This document shows, in pieces, positions 31,240-42,879 of a stretch of DNA of 64,000 bases (positions within the stretch are counted from its first letter, which is position 1; each line of letters starts with the position of its first letter). Source of the stretch: Prorocentrum cordatum (Eukaryota; Sar; Dinophyceae; Prorocentrales; Prorocentraceae); the NCBI GenBank assembly GCA_963575745.1, contig CAUYUJ010000921.1:38586-102585 (forward strand), given 5' to 3'. The notes under the pieces were generated by a model. It ran no database searches, was not told where the DNA came from, and was given only the letters and a program-made list of their open reading frames with translations. The translations under genes were made by a program, and so were the position numbers.

Positions 31240-31824
31240 TTGAGGTGCTTGTCAATGGCGGCCCCCCCCGCCGTGTCGCAGCCGCGGCGAGCTGATGCTA
31301 CCGGCTTGCGCGCGGATGATGCGGTCTACGTCTCTGACGACATTGGCATTGTTTCTAAATGCGTCGACGGGCGCTCGAGGAACGCCTATGAAACCGCGTT
31401 CCGTTCAGTCTCGCGCCGCGCGCCTCTTGTTTGGCATGGGGCCGGCCGACATTGCATGGCGAGCGCATTGCAGGAGGGCTCAATTATGGGTGGTCAGGCG
31501 GGGGGGCGGCGGAAGCGGCAGATAGTTTTCTTTCTTGGCGATTTGCCGAAGACGTTCGGTGGCTCCCATCTGACGGTCAAGGTAGCCGTTTATAGGTGGC
31601 TGTCTGAAATATGGGTCTGCGTCGACGTCCAGAAGTCCAATGAGCTATGCCATAACATCTGGCCCGAACAGCAATGTGTTATCATGGCGGTGAAGACCGT
31701 GCCCCCATCGCGCTTCTGGTGCGCGTCGCGGGGCGGCTTCAACTACCGACCCGACGTGGTATCAGGGTGCGATGATGATGAGATGGTTCGCGCCCCCGCG
31801 CCGCGGGCCCCCCTGCGCGCGTAG
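31240..31824 (+). CDS. Hypothetical protein or gene fragment
   Basis: A 194-residue frame starting at a CTG-like codon, with an ATG at 31255 available. The middle reads RRKRQIVFFLGDLPKTFGGS and KVAVYRWLSEIWVCVDVQKS, with balanced composition and several aromatic residues, unlike the Pro/Arg/Ala noise of empty GC-rich frames. It ends in Arg/Pro-rich sequence. Just upstream another frame (31001-31231) also looks coding (KWVPVGALREQIFG). No family was recognised and no start context or splice site is convincing. Confidence 0.3.
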   Translation: MRCLSMAAPPAVSQPRRADATGLRADDAVYVSDDIGIVSKCVDGRSRNAYETAFRSVSRRAPLVWHGAGRHCMASALQEGSIMGGQAGGRRKRQIVFFLGDLPKTFGGSHLTVKVAVYRWLSEIWVCVDVQKSNELCHNIWPEQQCVIMAVKTVPPSRFWCASRGGFNYRPDVVSGCDDDEMVRAPAPRAPLRA

Positions 31825-32079
31825 AAAGGGGGGCCGGCTCGGGCCGGGGCTAAACCAGCCCCGCCCGCGTTCTCCAGCGTTGCGTCGGCGAAAAGCTGGC
31901 GCCCCTTTCGCCGCTGCGTTGGCGTGGGCTGATGCTTGCGGGGGCCTCCATATGTCTGGGCGCTGGGATCCTGGCCAGTTTCCAACGCGAGAACAGGGGT
32001 GTCGAAAGTAATGGCGCCGCAAATGGTGCGTACCATCAGTCTTCCACTGAACTTTCTGATGCTGTGCAGAGAATAATGC

Positions 32080-32594
32080 AGCCGCCGGCGGACGCGGCGG
32101 TCGCCGCTCCCGTGGCCCCTCCATGTCGCAGGCTGGCGCGGGCCCCTTCAAGCGCGACTTGTGGGCCAGAACGACGTCCGCCGCTTATGGCTGGTGGGCG
32201 GGATCCACGGCGCCCCGACGTTGCTTGGGATTTTGCGGGCTTCCGCGCGAAGCTCCGTGTACCTGGCGTTGCGGACGCGCTGGTGCTTGCCGACCTTCAC
32301 CTCGGGGACCTGGACAAGCTGCGCGCGTTGCTTGCCAGTGGGTCCACATGGGATTCGGGCTCGCGTATTCGCTCCGTTCCTTGGGGACTTAGGCGGCTCA
32401 TCACGGGGCGGTCAGGCGGCGAGGAACCGTTATTCAACGCGGTTGATGTTGCTATCAGCAAGTGCCTGGCGCTCTTGCCACGCACGTCCTATCGCGAGGG
32501 CCTCCCGCTTCATCTTTGCACAGCTTATTGCAGACAGCCCCTCCGACGACAAACGGAGTGTTCCGCAGCTGCCCGAGGTTCAGCCCATGCCTGA
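32080..32594 (+). CDS. Hypothetical frame, possible gene fragment
   Basis: About 170 residues with segments VAWDFAGFRAKLRVPGVADA, LVLADLHLGDLDKLRALLAS and GEEPLFNAVDVAISKCLALL that look like a folded protein. The surrounding frames change, and the segment ends in Arg/Ser-rich sequence. Together with 31240 and 33106 it may be part of one decayed gene. No motif was recognised. Confidence 0.25.
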
Positions 32595-33105
32595 ATTGGC
32601 TGCCAGGTGCTGTCTTTGGGTCGTCGCGCCTGATAGGTGCCGGTGCCAGCTCAGGCGGCGAGCTCGCGGCGATGAGCGTTCTGGAGGCGACGGTGGAGGA
32701 GGCCCACTCGGCCCTGGAGTCTGATGGAGAGCAACCTGACTCGCAGTGGGGCATGCAATGCTCGCACTTGAAATGCAGGAGGCCATCGAGAGAGATGCTT
32801 CTGGAAACGATGTCTTTGCGCGCCTCGAGTCCGAGGGGCCGTGCCCCGATGGCGAGCGGGTTACATGGGGAATTTCTGACGTCGAGCTTGCGTTCGCGCG
32901 GAGTCCGCGCCGCCGCAGGCCGACGCAGTCGAGATAGCTTCAGAAGATGCGACACATGTCGCCAGCATCAAAGGGACGCCCCCTAAAGCGGGGGCGAGGC
33001 GACGTTCTCGGATGCGAAGGGAAAGCGTGAAGAGGCATCCGTAAATCGAAAGAGCGCCTGCGAGGTGCGGGGCGTTTCTGTCCAGGTAGTGCCAGTCCAC
33101 CGCCG

Positions 33106-33690
33106 TTGCATGACGGCGCCGATCTTTCGCTGTGGACAGACGGCGCTGCAGGAACCCCATCGGCAGCGGAGCGTGCACCCCTCGTGCGTAGGAGCGCGCG
33201 ACGCGGGGGCGACGTCGCTCCCGCGGCGGTTGAACGGTTCCTTGAGGCAGTTACTGTTGTCGAAGAGGATATGTTTCATCGGCGCGCAGACCCCGCGTTT
33301 CTAAGGTGCCAATTCAAGCTGCCAGCCGATCTCGGCGACAGGGGCGCAAACGTGGGTGCTTCGCCCCCGCGAAGGGGGGGCGTGGACTTGCGTGATTTCG
33401 ATCGGGATCTTTCGCGGGGCCATCGAGGCTATAGTTCCAGGTTTCTCAACCTCGAGAAGGGGGGCACCTCGTCCATCGAGGGCAGAGATCAGGCTGCCAG
33501 GCGCTCGTGGAGTTCAACGGCGCGAAGCGTCGTGCCGCAGCGCATGGCTTCACTTCGCTGCCGGAACAGTGGGGCGGGGGCGACAGATTGCGGGGGTCGA
33601 TCCAATCGGAGACGTGCTCGAACGTGCACATGGAGTCGGAATTACTCAGGGCCGACAGAGGTGCGCCAGGGTCGACCCGCGTGGTGCTAG
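33106..33690 (+). CDS. Hypothetical frame, possible gene fragment
   Basis: The first 110 residues (HDGADLSLWTDGAAGTPSAA, PAAVERFLEAVTVVEEDMFH, FLRCQFKLPADLGDRGANVG) look coding; the rest is Arg/Ser-rich. It is preceded by another coding-like frame at 32640-32800 (MSVLEATVEEAHSALESDGE). Unrecognised; could be an exon or a remnant. Confidence 0.22.
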   Translation: MHDGADLSLWTDGAAGTPSAAERAPLVRRSARRGGDVAPAAVERFLEAVTVVEEDMFHRRADPAFLRCQFKLPADLGDRGANVGASPPRRGGVDLRDFDRDLSRGHRGYSSRFLNLEKGGTSSIEGRDQAARRSWSSTARSVVPQRMASLRCRNSGAGATDCGGRSNRRRARTCTWSRNYSGPTEVRQGRPAWC

Positions 33691-33804
33691 GGCAGTTGAT
33701 TGCGCCACCCCCGCCCATCTCGCGTTGCCAAACGCGTGGCACCGTGCTCCGCGTTGCACGTCGATGCTGCGGCGCATCGCGCGCGCGGCGATGGGTCGGG
33801 GCTC

Positions 33805-33827
33805 GGGGGGGGGGGGGGGGGGGGGGG
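33805..33827. repeat. Homopolymer G, 23 bases
   Basis: An uninterrupted G run; exact length may be an assembly estimate. Confidence 0.95.
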
Positions 33828-34499
33828 CGGCCGTCTGGCGGAGGGCGGCCGCGCGGGCGAAGGGCGGGGGGCAAATTCGTACGCGCCCGCCCAAAGCAGA
33901 CGCGGTGCAGCTCTGACGTTTGCTTCGTCGGCCGCGGCAGCCGCGCCCCCTCGAAGGAAGGGCGTCGTCGCCCAGTGCGCCTTGGTGAGCGACGGCCCGA
34001 TTGGGCCCCGCCGCCGTCTAGGGCCAACGGGGGCGGCCCGGCGCTGGCGAAAGCTATCGATGCGCTTTCGCCGGCGAGGGCCCGTGCTAAGTTTGCTTGG
34101 CATAGACCAAACGTGTCTACGTGCACCCTCGAGGTGGAGCCCGTCCGGGACCGCCGAGGATCGCGCCCCGCGGATCGCGCGGGGCCATGGCCGCCCCCCC
34201 GCGGAGCGGGCGGCCGATCGTCGGAGGAGCCGTCCTCCTTGCCATCTGCGCCGAACCACTTGGCCTGTCCGCGAGAGCAGACTTGGGCGGCGCAGCGCGG
34301 GGAATGACTTGCAGGTGCGCGGCTCCAGACGGCATCTGCAGTGGCGGGTGCGGCCTCGAGCTCAGGATTTCCTGCTGCCGCGCCCCGGCCCGCGCGGCGC
34401 GCGCGTCTAGAGCGAGCGCCCGCGGGGGGATCGACCGTCTCTTGGGTGGCGGATTGGCGGGGCAGCGACTGGCGCGCAACGGGTAATTGGGATCGTGGC

Positions 34500-35154
34500 A
34501 GGTGGGCTTGCGATGGTGAAAGCCATCGCTAACCGTCGGTAAAAGCTGGTGCTCGCCTGGCCGTCGATGTCTTTCTCCATTTTCTCTCCCCCTCTTACGC
34601 CCTCGCGCCGCCTCGGAGCGATGGATTTAAATGCATCGCCTCTCCGTCCTTGTAGGACTGGGTGTTCTGCGGCCGCGAGGACTTCGTCGCGTGCGTCTTC
34701 ATGGAGTCCTAGAACTGCAGCTCTTGACTGGGGTCGAGCATGGCCGCCCCGCCTCCTATGGAGGTTGGGCGTCTCCTGTTGTCCCCCCCGTGCCCGTGAC
34801 ATTCTGCGTCTGTTTTGGGCTGAGTTTTTCGCTTTCGCTTTCTTGGGTGGGGTCCTGGAGTGAACGCGTTCCTACGAGCCCCCTGTTGAGTGTTATCAGG
34901 CGGGTTGTGTTTTTCACCATCCGTAGCCGGCGCGCCCTACTCGGAGCGGAAGGCCCGCGTGGGCTTCGGGGGCCTTCGGGCCCCTGCCCGGGCCTCCCAC
35001 CTCCCGCTCCTGCCCTCCCCTCCTCCCTCCGAGGAGCGAGGAGAGGATAGCGACCGCCGATCCTTTGGACTGGCGAGAGCGGCGCAGGCAAAACAGGCGC
35101 GCGGCTCCGCGCGTCCCCCGCCTCGTCTGTGTCTCGTCGGTTATAGCTGACGGT

Positions 35155-35156
<2 letters not shown>
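34500..35156. other. No gene recognised
   Basis: Mixed sequence with short frames and no domain. Confidence 0.35.
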
Positions 35157-35190
<34 letters not shown>

Positions 35191-35203
35191 CCCCCCCCCC
35201 CCT
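35157..35203. repeat. Homopolymer block T34 then C13
   Basis: On the minus strand this is a G-run followed by a 34-base poly(A), which could mark the end of a retroposed copy, or be simple polymerase slippage. Confidence 0.9.
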
Positions 35204-35521
35204 TTTTCCATTTGCGCGTGGGACTTCGGCCGCCTTCATGGGCGATCTGGGGTTTATCCATTGAGGAGGTGTTTGTCCCGAAGGCTACCGTGCCCCCAAA
35301 TCCACCGCGCCTTCCTTCTGTCCTTGTCCCTGTGCGATCTGTATTAACCGGCAAGTAGCGCGCGCGCCCCCGAGGTTGTTAGCCCGGTTTTCTTTCTATT
35401 CCAAATAACTGCCCGTGCTTCCACTTCTGCCAGTCCGCCTATCTCAAGCGCTACTTTCAGTGCGCTCGCTCGCGGAGTGAGCTGTCGTTGGCGCGTCCGA
35501 TTTCTTCTCCTTCTCCCAAAA

Positions 35522-35602
35522 AAGCTTCGCGGATGGAGGGCGGATGGTTTTCAATCTGTGGCCGTCGCTTTAGCGCTGCGCGCGCGCGTTTTTTAGCTGT
35601 TG

Positions 35603-35669
<67 letters not shown>

Positions 35670-35690
35670 GGTTGTTGCGGTTGTTGTTGT

Positions 35691-35742
<52 letters not shown>

Positions 35743-35960
35743 ATTGTTGTTTCGGGGGGGGGATGTGCAGGCCGTTTCACGGATGGAGGGCGGCCCGTTG
35801 TCGCAATGTGTTTTTTTGCCATAGCGCCGCTTTTGTCTTGAAACTTTGCTGCACTTTCACGGATGGAGGGCGGACCGTTCGAACCAAAAAACATGTTTTT
35901 TTGCTTGAGCGCCGCGCACTCCCGTGTTGAAGCTTTGCGACACTTTCAGGGGTTCGCATT
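35522..35960 (-). repeat. 82-bp tandem family, array 1, with an internal (CTG)/(GTT) triplet tract
   Basis: CGGATGGAGGGCGG occurs at about 35529, 35780 and 35862; the last two start units of about 83 bp with a T-run, GC(C/T)..AGCGCCGC and TTGAA.CTTTGC blocks. On the minus strand these read GCGGCGCT.(A)GGC..AA, matching arrays near 43660 and 63800. Between the first two copies lie CTG then GTT triplets (35600-35750). Confidence 0.65.
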
Positions 35961-36069
35961 GTCGAAGTCCCAAGGGGCGGTGTTCTGCATATTTGATGAT
36001 TGTCATGACGCAGCAGTAATATCTTTGATTCGCGACGCTGAAATCCCAGGAGTGGTTTCCTGGCACGAT

Positions 36070-36690
36070 TGAGGCTTCCCTTACGATTGTGTTCTACTGG
36101 GGCAGTTCTCGCAATTGAAGTGCATCGTTGTGCGGGCTTGTGAACAACATTTGAAACATAGTTAATGCGTTTTGGGTTTGCACTGACGGTTCCTCTTTTC
36201 TCTTTCTCCTCCTACACACCCTTTTTGTCACCGTGGGTCTTTTTTTTGTTTCTGTCTCCATTTTTCCGCTCCGTTCCCTCACGCCTCCATACCACCCCCC
36301 TCCGTCGTCAATCTGGCCTCCGTCAGCCCCTTTCTCTTTGCTTCCTGCATCGTCCGTCTTCCGTGCCCCCGTTCCTCGTCGTCCCTCATCCTGCCTTTGG
36401 CCTCCTCCCGCCGGTGTCGTCGCTTCCTCCCCCGCTCCACGCAGGTTGTGGCAGAGAGGGCGGTGGGAAGGCGGCCCATGGTGGACCCAGCGGCTCCCGT
36501 TTCTGCTGCTCTTCCTCCTCTCCTAGGGGGCCTATCTCCATCCCTCTCCCCGAGAGGCGCTCCAAGTCCGTCGTGGAGCGGCTGGACCGCTGCGCAGTCG
36601 CTGCGACCCTCTTCGAGAGGCGCCCTGTGCCCGACGGGTGGTGGCCCCAGGCCGGCTGGCGAGACATACTAGGGTTGGCCCAATTTGCCA
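36070..36690. other. No gene recognised; C/T-rich
   Basis: Pyrimidine-rich with short frames. A segment near 36580-36700 (VVERLDRCAVAATLFERRPV) reads somewhat protein-like but is too short to call. Confidence 0.3.
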
Positions 36691-36714
36691 GTGTGGAGGG
36701 ACAGGGATAGGAGG

Positions 36715-36880
36715 GAGAGACCCTCCCCCTCCTGTCCCTGTTCTTCCTCTTGGGCAACATTGGACTATCCCTCCTATCCCTCCTATCCCTCCCATCCCGC
36801 CCATCTCTTCTATCCCTGTTCCTCCCCCTCCTATCCCTCCTTCCCCCGCCTTCCCCCTCAAGGGGAAGGCGGGGGGGTAT
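36715..36880. repeat. CCTATCCCT repeat and a strong hairpin
   Basis: Repeats of TATCCCTCC run to about 36840, followed by CCCCCGCCTTCCCC / GGGGAAGGCGGGGG, a 14-bp perfect stem with a CTCAA loop at about 36845-36877. Confidence 0.75.
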
Positions 36881-37874
36881 GGACCCGCTCCTCAATGCAA
36901 CAGTGATGCGCCACATCTCACGAAAACATGTCAGAGTTTCAACATTTGCCACGCTGCCAATCTGCAACAACCTTCCTGGGTTTACGGACGGCCAGCCAGG
37001 AGGACCTCGTTCTCCGCAGGCTCGCGGCCAGCAAGGAGCGCCGCCCTGAGAGTCTCCTCGCCTTGCTGCTGCTACTACTCCTTCCCTTTCTGTTCTCTTT
37101 GTCGCTGCTGCTCCTCTTACCCCCTCCCCCCGTTTCCCTTCCTCGTCTTCGTCCAACATCCGTTCCAATCCAGGCGGTTAGCGGGGTTTTCTGCTACTGC
37201 TCCTCAGAACGGCACGCGTTGGTGGGCCGATTGGAAACCAGGACTCAGACCCAGCGAAACGTGGCGACAGAACGACCAGCCGCGTGGTGCGAACGCATCG
37301 CCTGCCCGTGGGGCACGGGTCGTCGAGGGCATTAGTGTTAGCAGTGGTGGGGCTGAGATCAGGATCGATGGCCGCCGATGTCAGCGAAATGGGCCTCCAT
37401 GCAGTTTGCATGCGCGCGTGGCAGCCCAAAGGGGACACAGGCTGAAGATGTTTTGACGTGGCTGGGGCTGGTGCCCGCAGTAGCGGCCTCGCGCTGCCGA
37501 GGGATGGGCACGGGCATGGGCCTCACAGGGTGGCCAGGCGCAGCAGCGCCCCGTGGGCACAGCGGTGAAGTCAGACATCGTCCTCGAGGGCCTTCGCGGC
37601 GAAGGCCTTGACGACGGCCTTGGCCAGCCCTGGCTGGCCGCGCCTTCACCAGGACGCGGCCAGCGGCGGCGGGTGCGGGGGCGGATGGGCCAACCGTTGC
37701 CCTCGGGCCGCGTCGGCGTGCTGCCTCCCTGTCCGACGAGATGCTGGAACGGTCAGCCCATCTCCTCGACGAGCCTGCGGCCCGATGCTATCCGGCCAGG
37801 CGGCGCGCAGCTGGCTGCCCAGTGCCGACTCGCCGCCAGACACCTCGCTGGCTGCCCAGTGCCGACTCGCCGCC
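36881..37874. other. No gene recognised
   Basis: GC-rich with open frames on both strands that have no distinctive composition. A 40-bp direct duplication (CTGGCTGCCCAGTGCCGACT and GCCGCCAGACACCTCG) occurs at about 37810-37885, just before a CTC tract. Confidence 0.3.
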
Positions 37875-37885
37875 AGACACCTCGC

Positions 37886-38033
37886 CATCCTCCTCCTCCT
37901 CCTCCTGCTCCTCCTCCTCCTCCTCCTCCTCCTCCTCCTCCTCCTCCTCCCCCTCCTCCCTCCTCCTCCTCCTCCTCCCCCTCCTCCTCCCCCTCCCCCT
38001 CCCCCTCCTCCTCCTCCTCCTCCTCCTCCTCCT
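37886..38033. repeat. (CTC)n tract
   Basis: Nearly pure CTC triplets with CCC variants. Confidence 0.95.
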
Positions 38034-38899
38034 GGCCCCAACCAGCCCCTGTTTTCGTACGTCACATGTGGCCGTGCAGCGAGAGAGAGAGAGAGGGTTC
38101 CTTGACGCGTAGCCCACAGGTGGGGTCTCTGACGAAGGTCATGGCGCATGCGGTTGGGGATCCCTCACTGGGCCGTCGGTATCGATGTCGTTCGCAGGTA
38201 CACTATTTCCGCCATGCACGTATCTCTATGTATATTTAGATATGGCATATGACACCGATTTACGGCGCCCTAGCAAGAGGAGGCTCCAGACGGAAAGCTC
38301 TGGACGTTCAGGCTCGTCCGCTGGCGAGCCCAGTCCAAGCTCACGCTGATGGGTGCCATCGTGCAAGTGGCGCGTCTTTCGTTTTCGACTGCGTTCGCTG
38401 CAAGTGCTATGGCGCCCGGCAGTCTGGCCAGCGCCTGATTTATGAGAGCGCAAGGATGTTGCCATGCTTAAGACCCTATGCCCAACTCGGCATTCCACCG
38501 TATCGTGCTGTGAGCCTCCGCAGTATCGTTCGTTCCATATCCTAGCTCTTCGTATTCGTGTGATGCCTCCGTGTCCCTTCCTCCTCTCTTCCCGCCTGCC
38601 GTCGCTCATATCGCGAATTTCCCACATTCGTTGTCACATGGACAGCACATTCATATTCAGTTTAGCCGTATGAAACACGCAGACGCACACATATTCATTG
38701 ATACCCATATCCGCTCATATTCAGACTCGTCCACAGTGGGTCTCTCGCACTTGGTCGCGCTCCAGCGTAGTCATACTCGCACTGAGGCATACACGCGCGC
38801 ATAGCCATGCGCATAGATTTGCTCGCTTTAAGACACTCACGATCGAACTTGCACACATGTGGTCTCACTCATACGATCTCCGTTCGGAAACCCGTGACC
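38034..38899. other. No firm gene; one coding-like piece
   Basis: 38290-38545 reads with mixed composition on the plus strand (DVQARPLASPVQAHADGCHR, FVFDCVRCKCYGARQSGQRL) and could be an exon remnant. 38640-38870 is drifted ACAC/CATATTC simple sequence. Confidence 0.25.
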
Positions 38900-38904
38900 A
38901 CCGC

Positions 38905-39260
38905 CATATAGCAGGCGGGACATTTGGGTGCCCCAAGGAGGAGCCTCCAGGGTATATCACGCTCACTCTTTCGCGCCTAGATTATGCGGATGCTCATGCG
39001 GCTTTCTTGTAAATATCCCACCCCCAGACTCCTTTCTTTCGAAAGCCCCAGAACCTCCACGACATAGCAGGCGGGGAATTAGGGCACCCCACCGGAGAGC
39101 CGCCAGGGAGTGATAGTCGCCCGTTTGCGCCCAGATTGTGCGGAGGTTTCATGCGGTTTGCTAGTATGTTTTTCTCACTCTCCTTTTCTCTTGCAAGCCC
39201 GATGATCACCGCGACATAGCAGGCGGGGGAGCAGGGCACCCCAAGGGGGAAGCCGCCAGG
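38905..39260. repeat. Three tandem units of about 154 bp
   Basis: ATAGCAGGCGGG(G/A) followed by GGG(C/T)(A/G)CCCCA and GCC(G/T)CCAG recurs at about 38908, 39064 and 39217. Confidence 0.8.
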
Positions 39261-39377
39261 GGTGGGATGCACACATGTGGGGATCTCTGGGTTGTCCGTT
39301 TGTGCAGGGTGCTCCAATGTTGAAGCGCTCCCCCCCGCTTCTCGTCGACCTTTCCACCCTTCCTGTTCCCTCTCATT

Positions 39378-39462
39378 TCTTCCTCCCTCCTCCTCCTCCT
39401 CCTCCTCCTCTTTCCTCCTCCTTCGTCCCCCTCCTCCTCCTCCTCCTCCTCCTCCTTCTACT
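39378..39462. repeat. (CCT)n tract
   Basis: CTC/CCT triplets broken by short CTTTC and GTCCC pieces. Confidence 0.9.
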
Positions 39463-39625
39463 CTCGCATCGTTGCCGTCTCTTCGGGGGGGGGGAAACGC
39501 TGCGATTACTGGCGCCCGAGCTGCGGGCACCCGCCCAGAGGCGCGCCAGGGTGGCGGGCTGCCCGCGGGGGCCGCGCGGGCAGAGCCCGAAGGGCCAGGC
39601 TGCTGGTAAGACCGATGCGGCCAAC

Positions 39626-39763
39626 GGAGGAGGAAATAGGAGGAGGAGGAGGAGGAGGAGGAGGAGGAGGAGGAGGAGGAGGAGGAGGAGGAGGAGGAGG
39701 AGGAGGAGGAGGAGGAGGAGAGGAGGAGGAGGAGGAGGAGGAGGAGGAGGAGGAGGAGGAGGA
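39626..39763. repeat. (GAG)n tract
   Basis: Nearly pure GAG triplets over about 135 bp. Confidence 0.95.
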
Positions 39764-40164
39764 CTTTCCGATTCTCGCGTAGACGACGCCTCAGTGTCGA
39801 GTGCAGCACTGGTGTGGGAAAGGCACCCGCGGTGCCCGAACCGGACCGAGCCGTTGTCGTCGTTCTTTTCCTCCAAAGCGCCCCCGCCAACCAGGAGAAG
39901 GAACGCCGCCCGGCGCGCCTGCACAGGGCCCTCGGGCGCACGGCGGAGGCGCTGCAGGCTGGGGGGGTGCAAGACGGGTAGCGGCTGCTTCGCGATCGTT
40001 TTTCCAAACCATCTCGTGGTGTTGGGTCCTCGTTTTGAAGAGACGTCACCACGCGTTCCTCCTCCTCCTTCTCCTTTTTTTCCTCCTCCTCCTCCGCCTC
40101 CTCTTCCGGCTCCTCCCATCCCAGCCTGTGCTCCCCGCATGCATACCCAGAACAGCGTCCATCG

Positions 40165-40575
40165 CCCCATAGCGAGCTCCACTGAAGGCCCCAGTGGCTG
40201 TGATCACATGCGTCCGCGACACCCAGTGCAGCGTTTCGTTGCCGGATAGGGAGCTCCACCGAAGGCCCCAGTGGCTGATCACACGTGTCTGCGCCACCCA
40301 GTACAACGTATATCGTGGCCATAGGGAGCTGCATCGAAGGCCCCAGTGGCTGTGATTACATGCGTCCGCGCCACCCAGTAAAGCGTTTCGTGGCCTGCCC
40401 CCGGAGAGCTCCACGGAAGGCCTCGGAGGCGGCGTCCACATGTGCCCCTCCGCCTATGTCGGCATACCCTCACACGTCTCGTGGCTCCATAAGGAGCTCC
40501 CCCTCCTTCGTCGCACCTGCCTCGTGGTATTCACAATTGCATGTGGTTGGGTCCTTCGCCAGGATGTTTTTCGGG
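40165..40575. repeat. Satellite with GAGCTCCACCGAAGGCCCCA core, array 1
   Basis: Five units of about 75-85 bp (about 40168, 40247, 40322, 40403, 40490), closed by ATTCACAATTGCATGTGGTT and GGGTCCTTCGCCAGGAT. The same unit and similar closing sequence occur at 42880-43660 and 56930-57735. Confidence 0.85.
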
Positions 40576-41410
40576 GGGTGGGTCGGGGGGGGGGGGGGCG
40601 AGGGGCGATTGGGACGGGGATGGGTGGGTGGGTTTCGGGTTCGAGGTTCGAGGTTTCCGAGGCTTTCGTAGGTTCTCGGCTGCTTTCCAGCAGCAGTTGC
40701 GCCTCGCCGAGATCGTTCCAGGGGTGCCCGAAATGTCCCGAATGTCTGCTGGAGAGCCAAGGTATGACCCGAAAGCCAAGGGAGGATAATGGTTCAAGGT
40801 TGGGACATCCATACCCACCGCTTGGGGAACCGATGTCCTGGGCCCCCAGCGGGCGGTGGGTATTGATATGGTTTGTCCCCGGGGTGTCCGAATACATCCA
40901 TATCCACCGCCTGCCGAGGTCCCCCCCAAGATCGACCCCCCAGGCTGTGGTTATGGATAAATCCCTGCCCCGGAAATGGAGGGATGGTGACACGAGCATG
41001 GAGCGGGAAACGGGGCAGAGGTGCGGGAGTGGGACATAACCCTTTTCCCACCTAGTTCCCCTCCGCTTCCGCCTCCGCCCCCTCCTCTTCTCCTCCTCCC
41101 TTCCTTCACTTCGTTGTTCTCCTCCTCCTCCTCCTCCTCCTCCTCCTCCTCCTGTCTCCTCTTCCTGTCTCCTCCTCCTGTCCCCTCCTCCTGTCTCCCT
41201 TCCCCCCCCTTGACAGGATCCTCGCTTTCTGGCCACGGTCGCTGTGTCCAGCGGGCGCGGTGGAGCGGCGCTGGGTGCGCTCGGCGCGTCGTTCGGCTGG
41301 GTGGTGGGCGCCTCCCTCGGGGCCTGCACAGGCCTGCACGGCCCCGAAAGGAGCTGAGGAAGAGCAGGGGGATGGGGGACGAGAGTGCAGAGCAGGAGGG
41401 AGGGATCATG
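40576..41410. other. No gene recognised; triplet tract inside
   Basis: Contains G-runs near 40590, the duplicated CATATCCACCGC / CATACCCACCGC motif near 40810 and 40905, and a CTC tract at about 41118-41200. Confidence 0.35.
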
Positions 41411-41424
41411 ACGACGAAGGCGAA

Positions 41425-41536
41425 GACAGTGACGATGATGATGGTGATGATGATGATGATGATGATGATGAGGATGCTGATGCTGATGTTGATGATGATG
41501 ATGATGCTGCTGATGATGATGATGCTGCTGATCATG

Positions 41537-41568
<32 letters not shown>

Positions 41569-41615
41569 GATGATGATGATGATTCTGCTGATCATGATGC
41601 TGATGCTAATGCTGC

Positions 41616-41647
<32 letters not shown>

Positions 41648-42009
41648 CTGATGATGATGTTGTTGATGATGATATTGCTCAGATGTTGTTGATGATACTC
41701 ATGATGCTGATGACGATGATGCTGCTGCTGCTGATGATGATGATGATGCTGATGATGCTGATTATGGTGATCATGATGCTGATGCTAATGCTGCGGATGA
41801 TGACGCTGCTGATGATGCAGATGATGCTGATGATGATTGATGATGACGATGCTGATGATGCTGCTGCTGATGATGATGATGATGCTGATGATGATGATTC
41901 TGGTGATCATGATGCTGATGCTAATGCTGCGGATGATGATGCTGCTGATGATGCAGATGATGCTGATGATGATGATTGATGATGACGATGCTGATGATGC
42001 TGCTGCTGC

Positions 42010-42040
<31 letters not shown>

Positions 42041-42072
42041 GATGATGCTGATGATGCTGATGATGCTGATGC

Positions 42073-42124
<52 letters not shown>

Positions 42125-42298
42125 GATGATGCTGCTGATGATGGTGTTGCTCAGATGTTGTGGATGATGCTGATGATGCTGGTGACGATGATGCTGCTGC
42201 TGATGATGATGATGCTGATGATGAAGAAGAAGAAGATCAGGAGGAGGAGGAGGAGGAGGAGGAGGAGGAGGAGGAGGAGGAGGAGGAGGAGGAGGAGA
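41425..42298. repeat. GAT/GCT triplet array, (TGAT)n and (GAG)n
   Basis: About 800 bp of GATGATGCTGAT-type triplets. A larger unit of about 137 bp repeats inside it (GGTGATCATGATGCTGATGC at about 41767 and 41903). A pure TGAT tetranucleotide run lies at about 42071-42125 and GAG triplets at 42236-42298. Confidence 0.95.
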
Positions 42299-42359
42299 GG
42301 GAACAGGGAGGGAGGAGGAGGAACTGTCGGAGGAGTAGGAGGGCGAGCAGAGTGGCCAG

Positions 42360-42600
42360 AGGCCTCTTGGATGTTTCTCGGAGGCTCTTCGGATGTCTCT
42401 TGAAAGCTTCTTGGCGTCGTCTTGGCGTCGTCTTGGGACGTCATGGTGGCCTTTTGGCGGTCCCTTGTGGCCTCTTGGGGATCTCTTGGGAGCCTCTCGG
42501 GGCCTACTGGGCGCCTCTTGTGGCCCTCTTGGGGTACTCTTGGGACCGTTGGGGGCCATCTTGGGGTCATCTTGGGGCCATCTTGGAGGAGATCGACCAA
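42360..42600. repeat. CTTGGG repeat block 4
   Basis: Same degenerate unit as elsewhere, here with CGTCTTGG. It is followed by the tail TTCTCGCCGAGGC..TTTGGACG that also follows block 1 (14758-14780). Confidence 0.75.
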
Positions 42601-42879
42601 AGTAGGGGGTGCACCAAAAAGGGGTCCCAAACCCAACTTGACCAATTATTTCTGCCTTCTCGCCGAGGCCCGTTTGGACGATCCAATCAGTCGCGACTCT
42701 CCCCCTCCAGACCCAGGGGGAGGAGGCAGGCAAGGGAAGGGGAAGGGGGAACCGGAGGAGGAAAAAGCTCCAAACTTCTCACGCCCTGATAGCCGTTGGG
42801 ATTTTCTCTGCCCAGCTCCGCTCTCTACTTGTCGATCTGTACGCTTTGCCCTCAACTCTGCTCTTGAGTGCCACGACAC

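Noticed and set aside
31300-31360. YVSDD as a reverse-transcriptase YxDD box
   Set aside because: Spacing YxxDD does not fit, and no other RT motif is nearby.
38994-40334. 446-codon minus-strand frame
   Set aside because: Runs through GAG and CCT triplet tracts and satellite units; no coherent protein.
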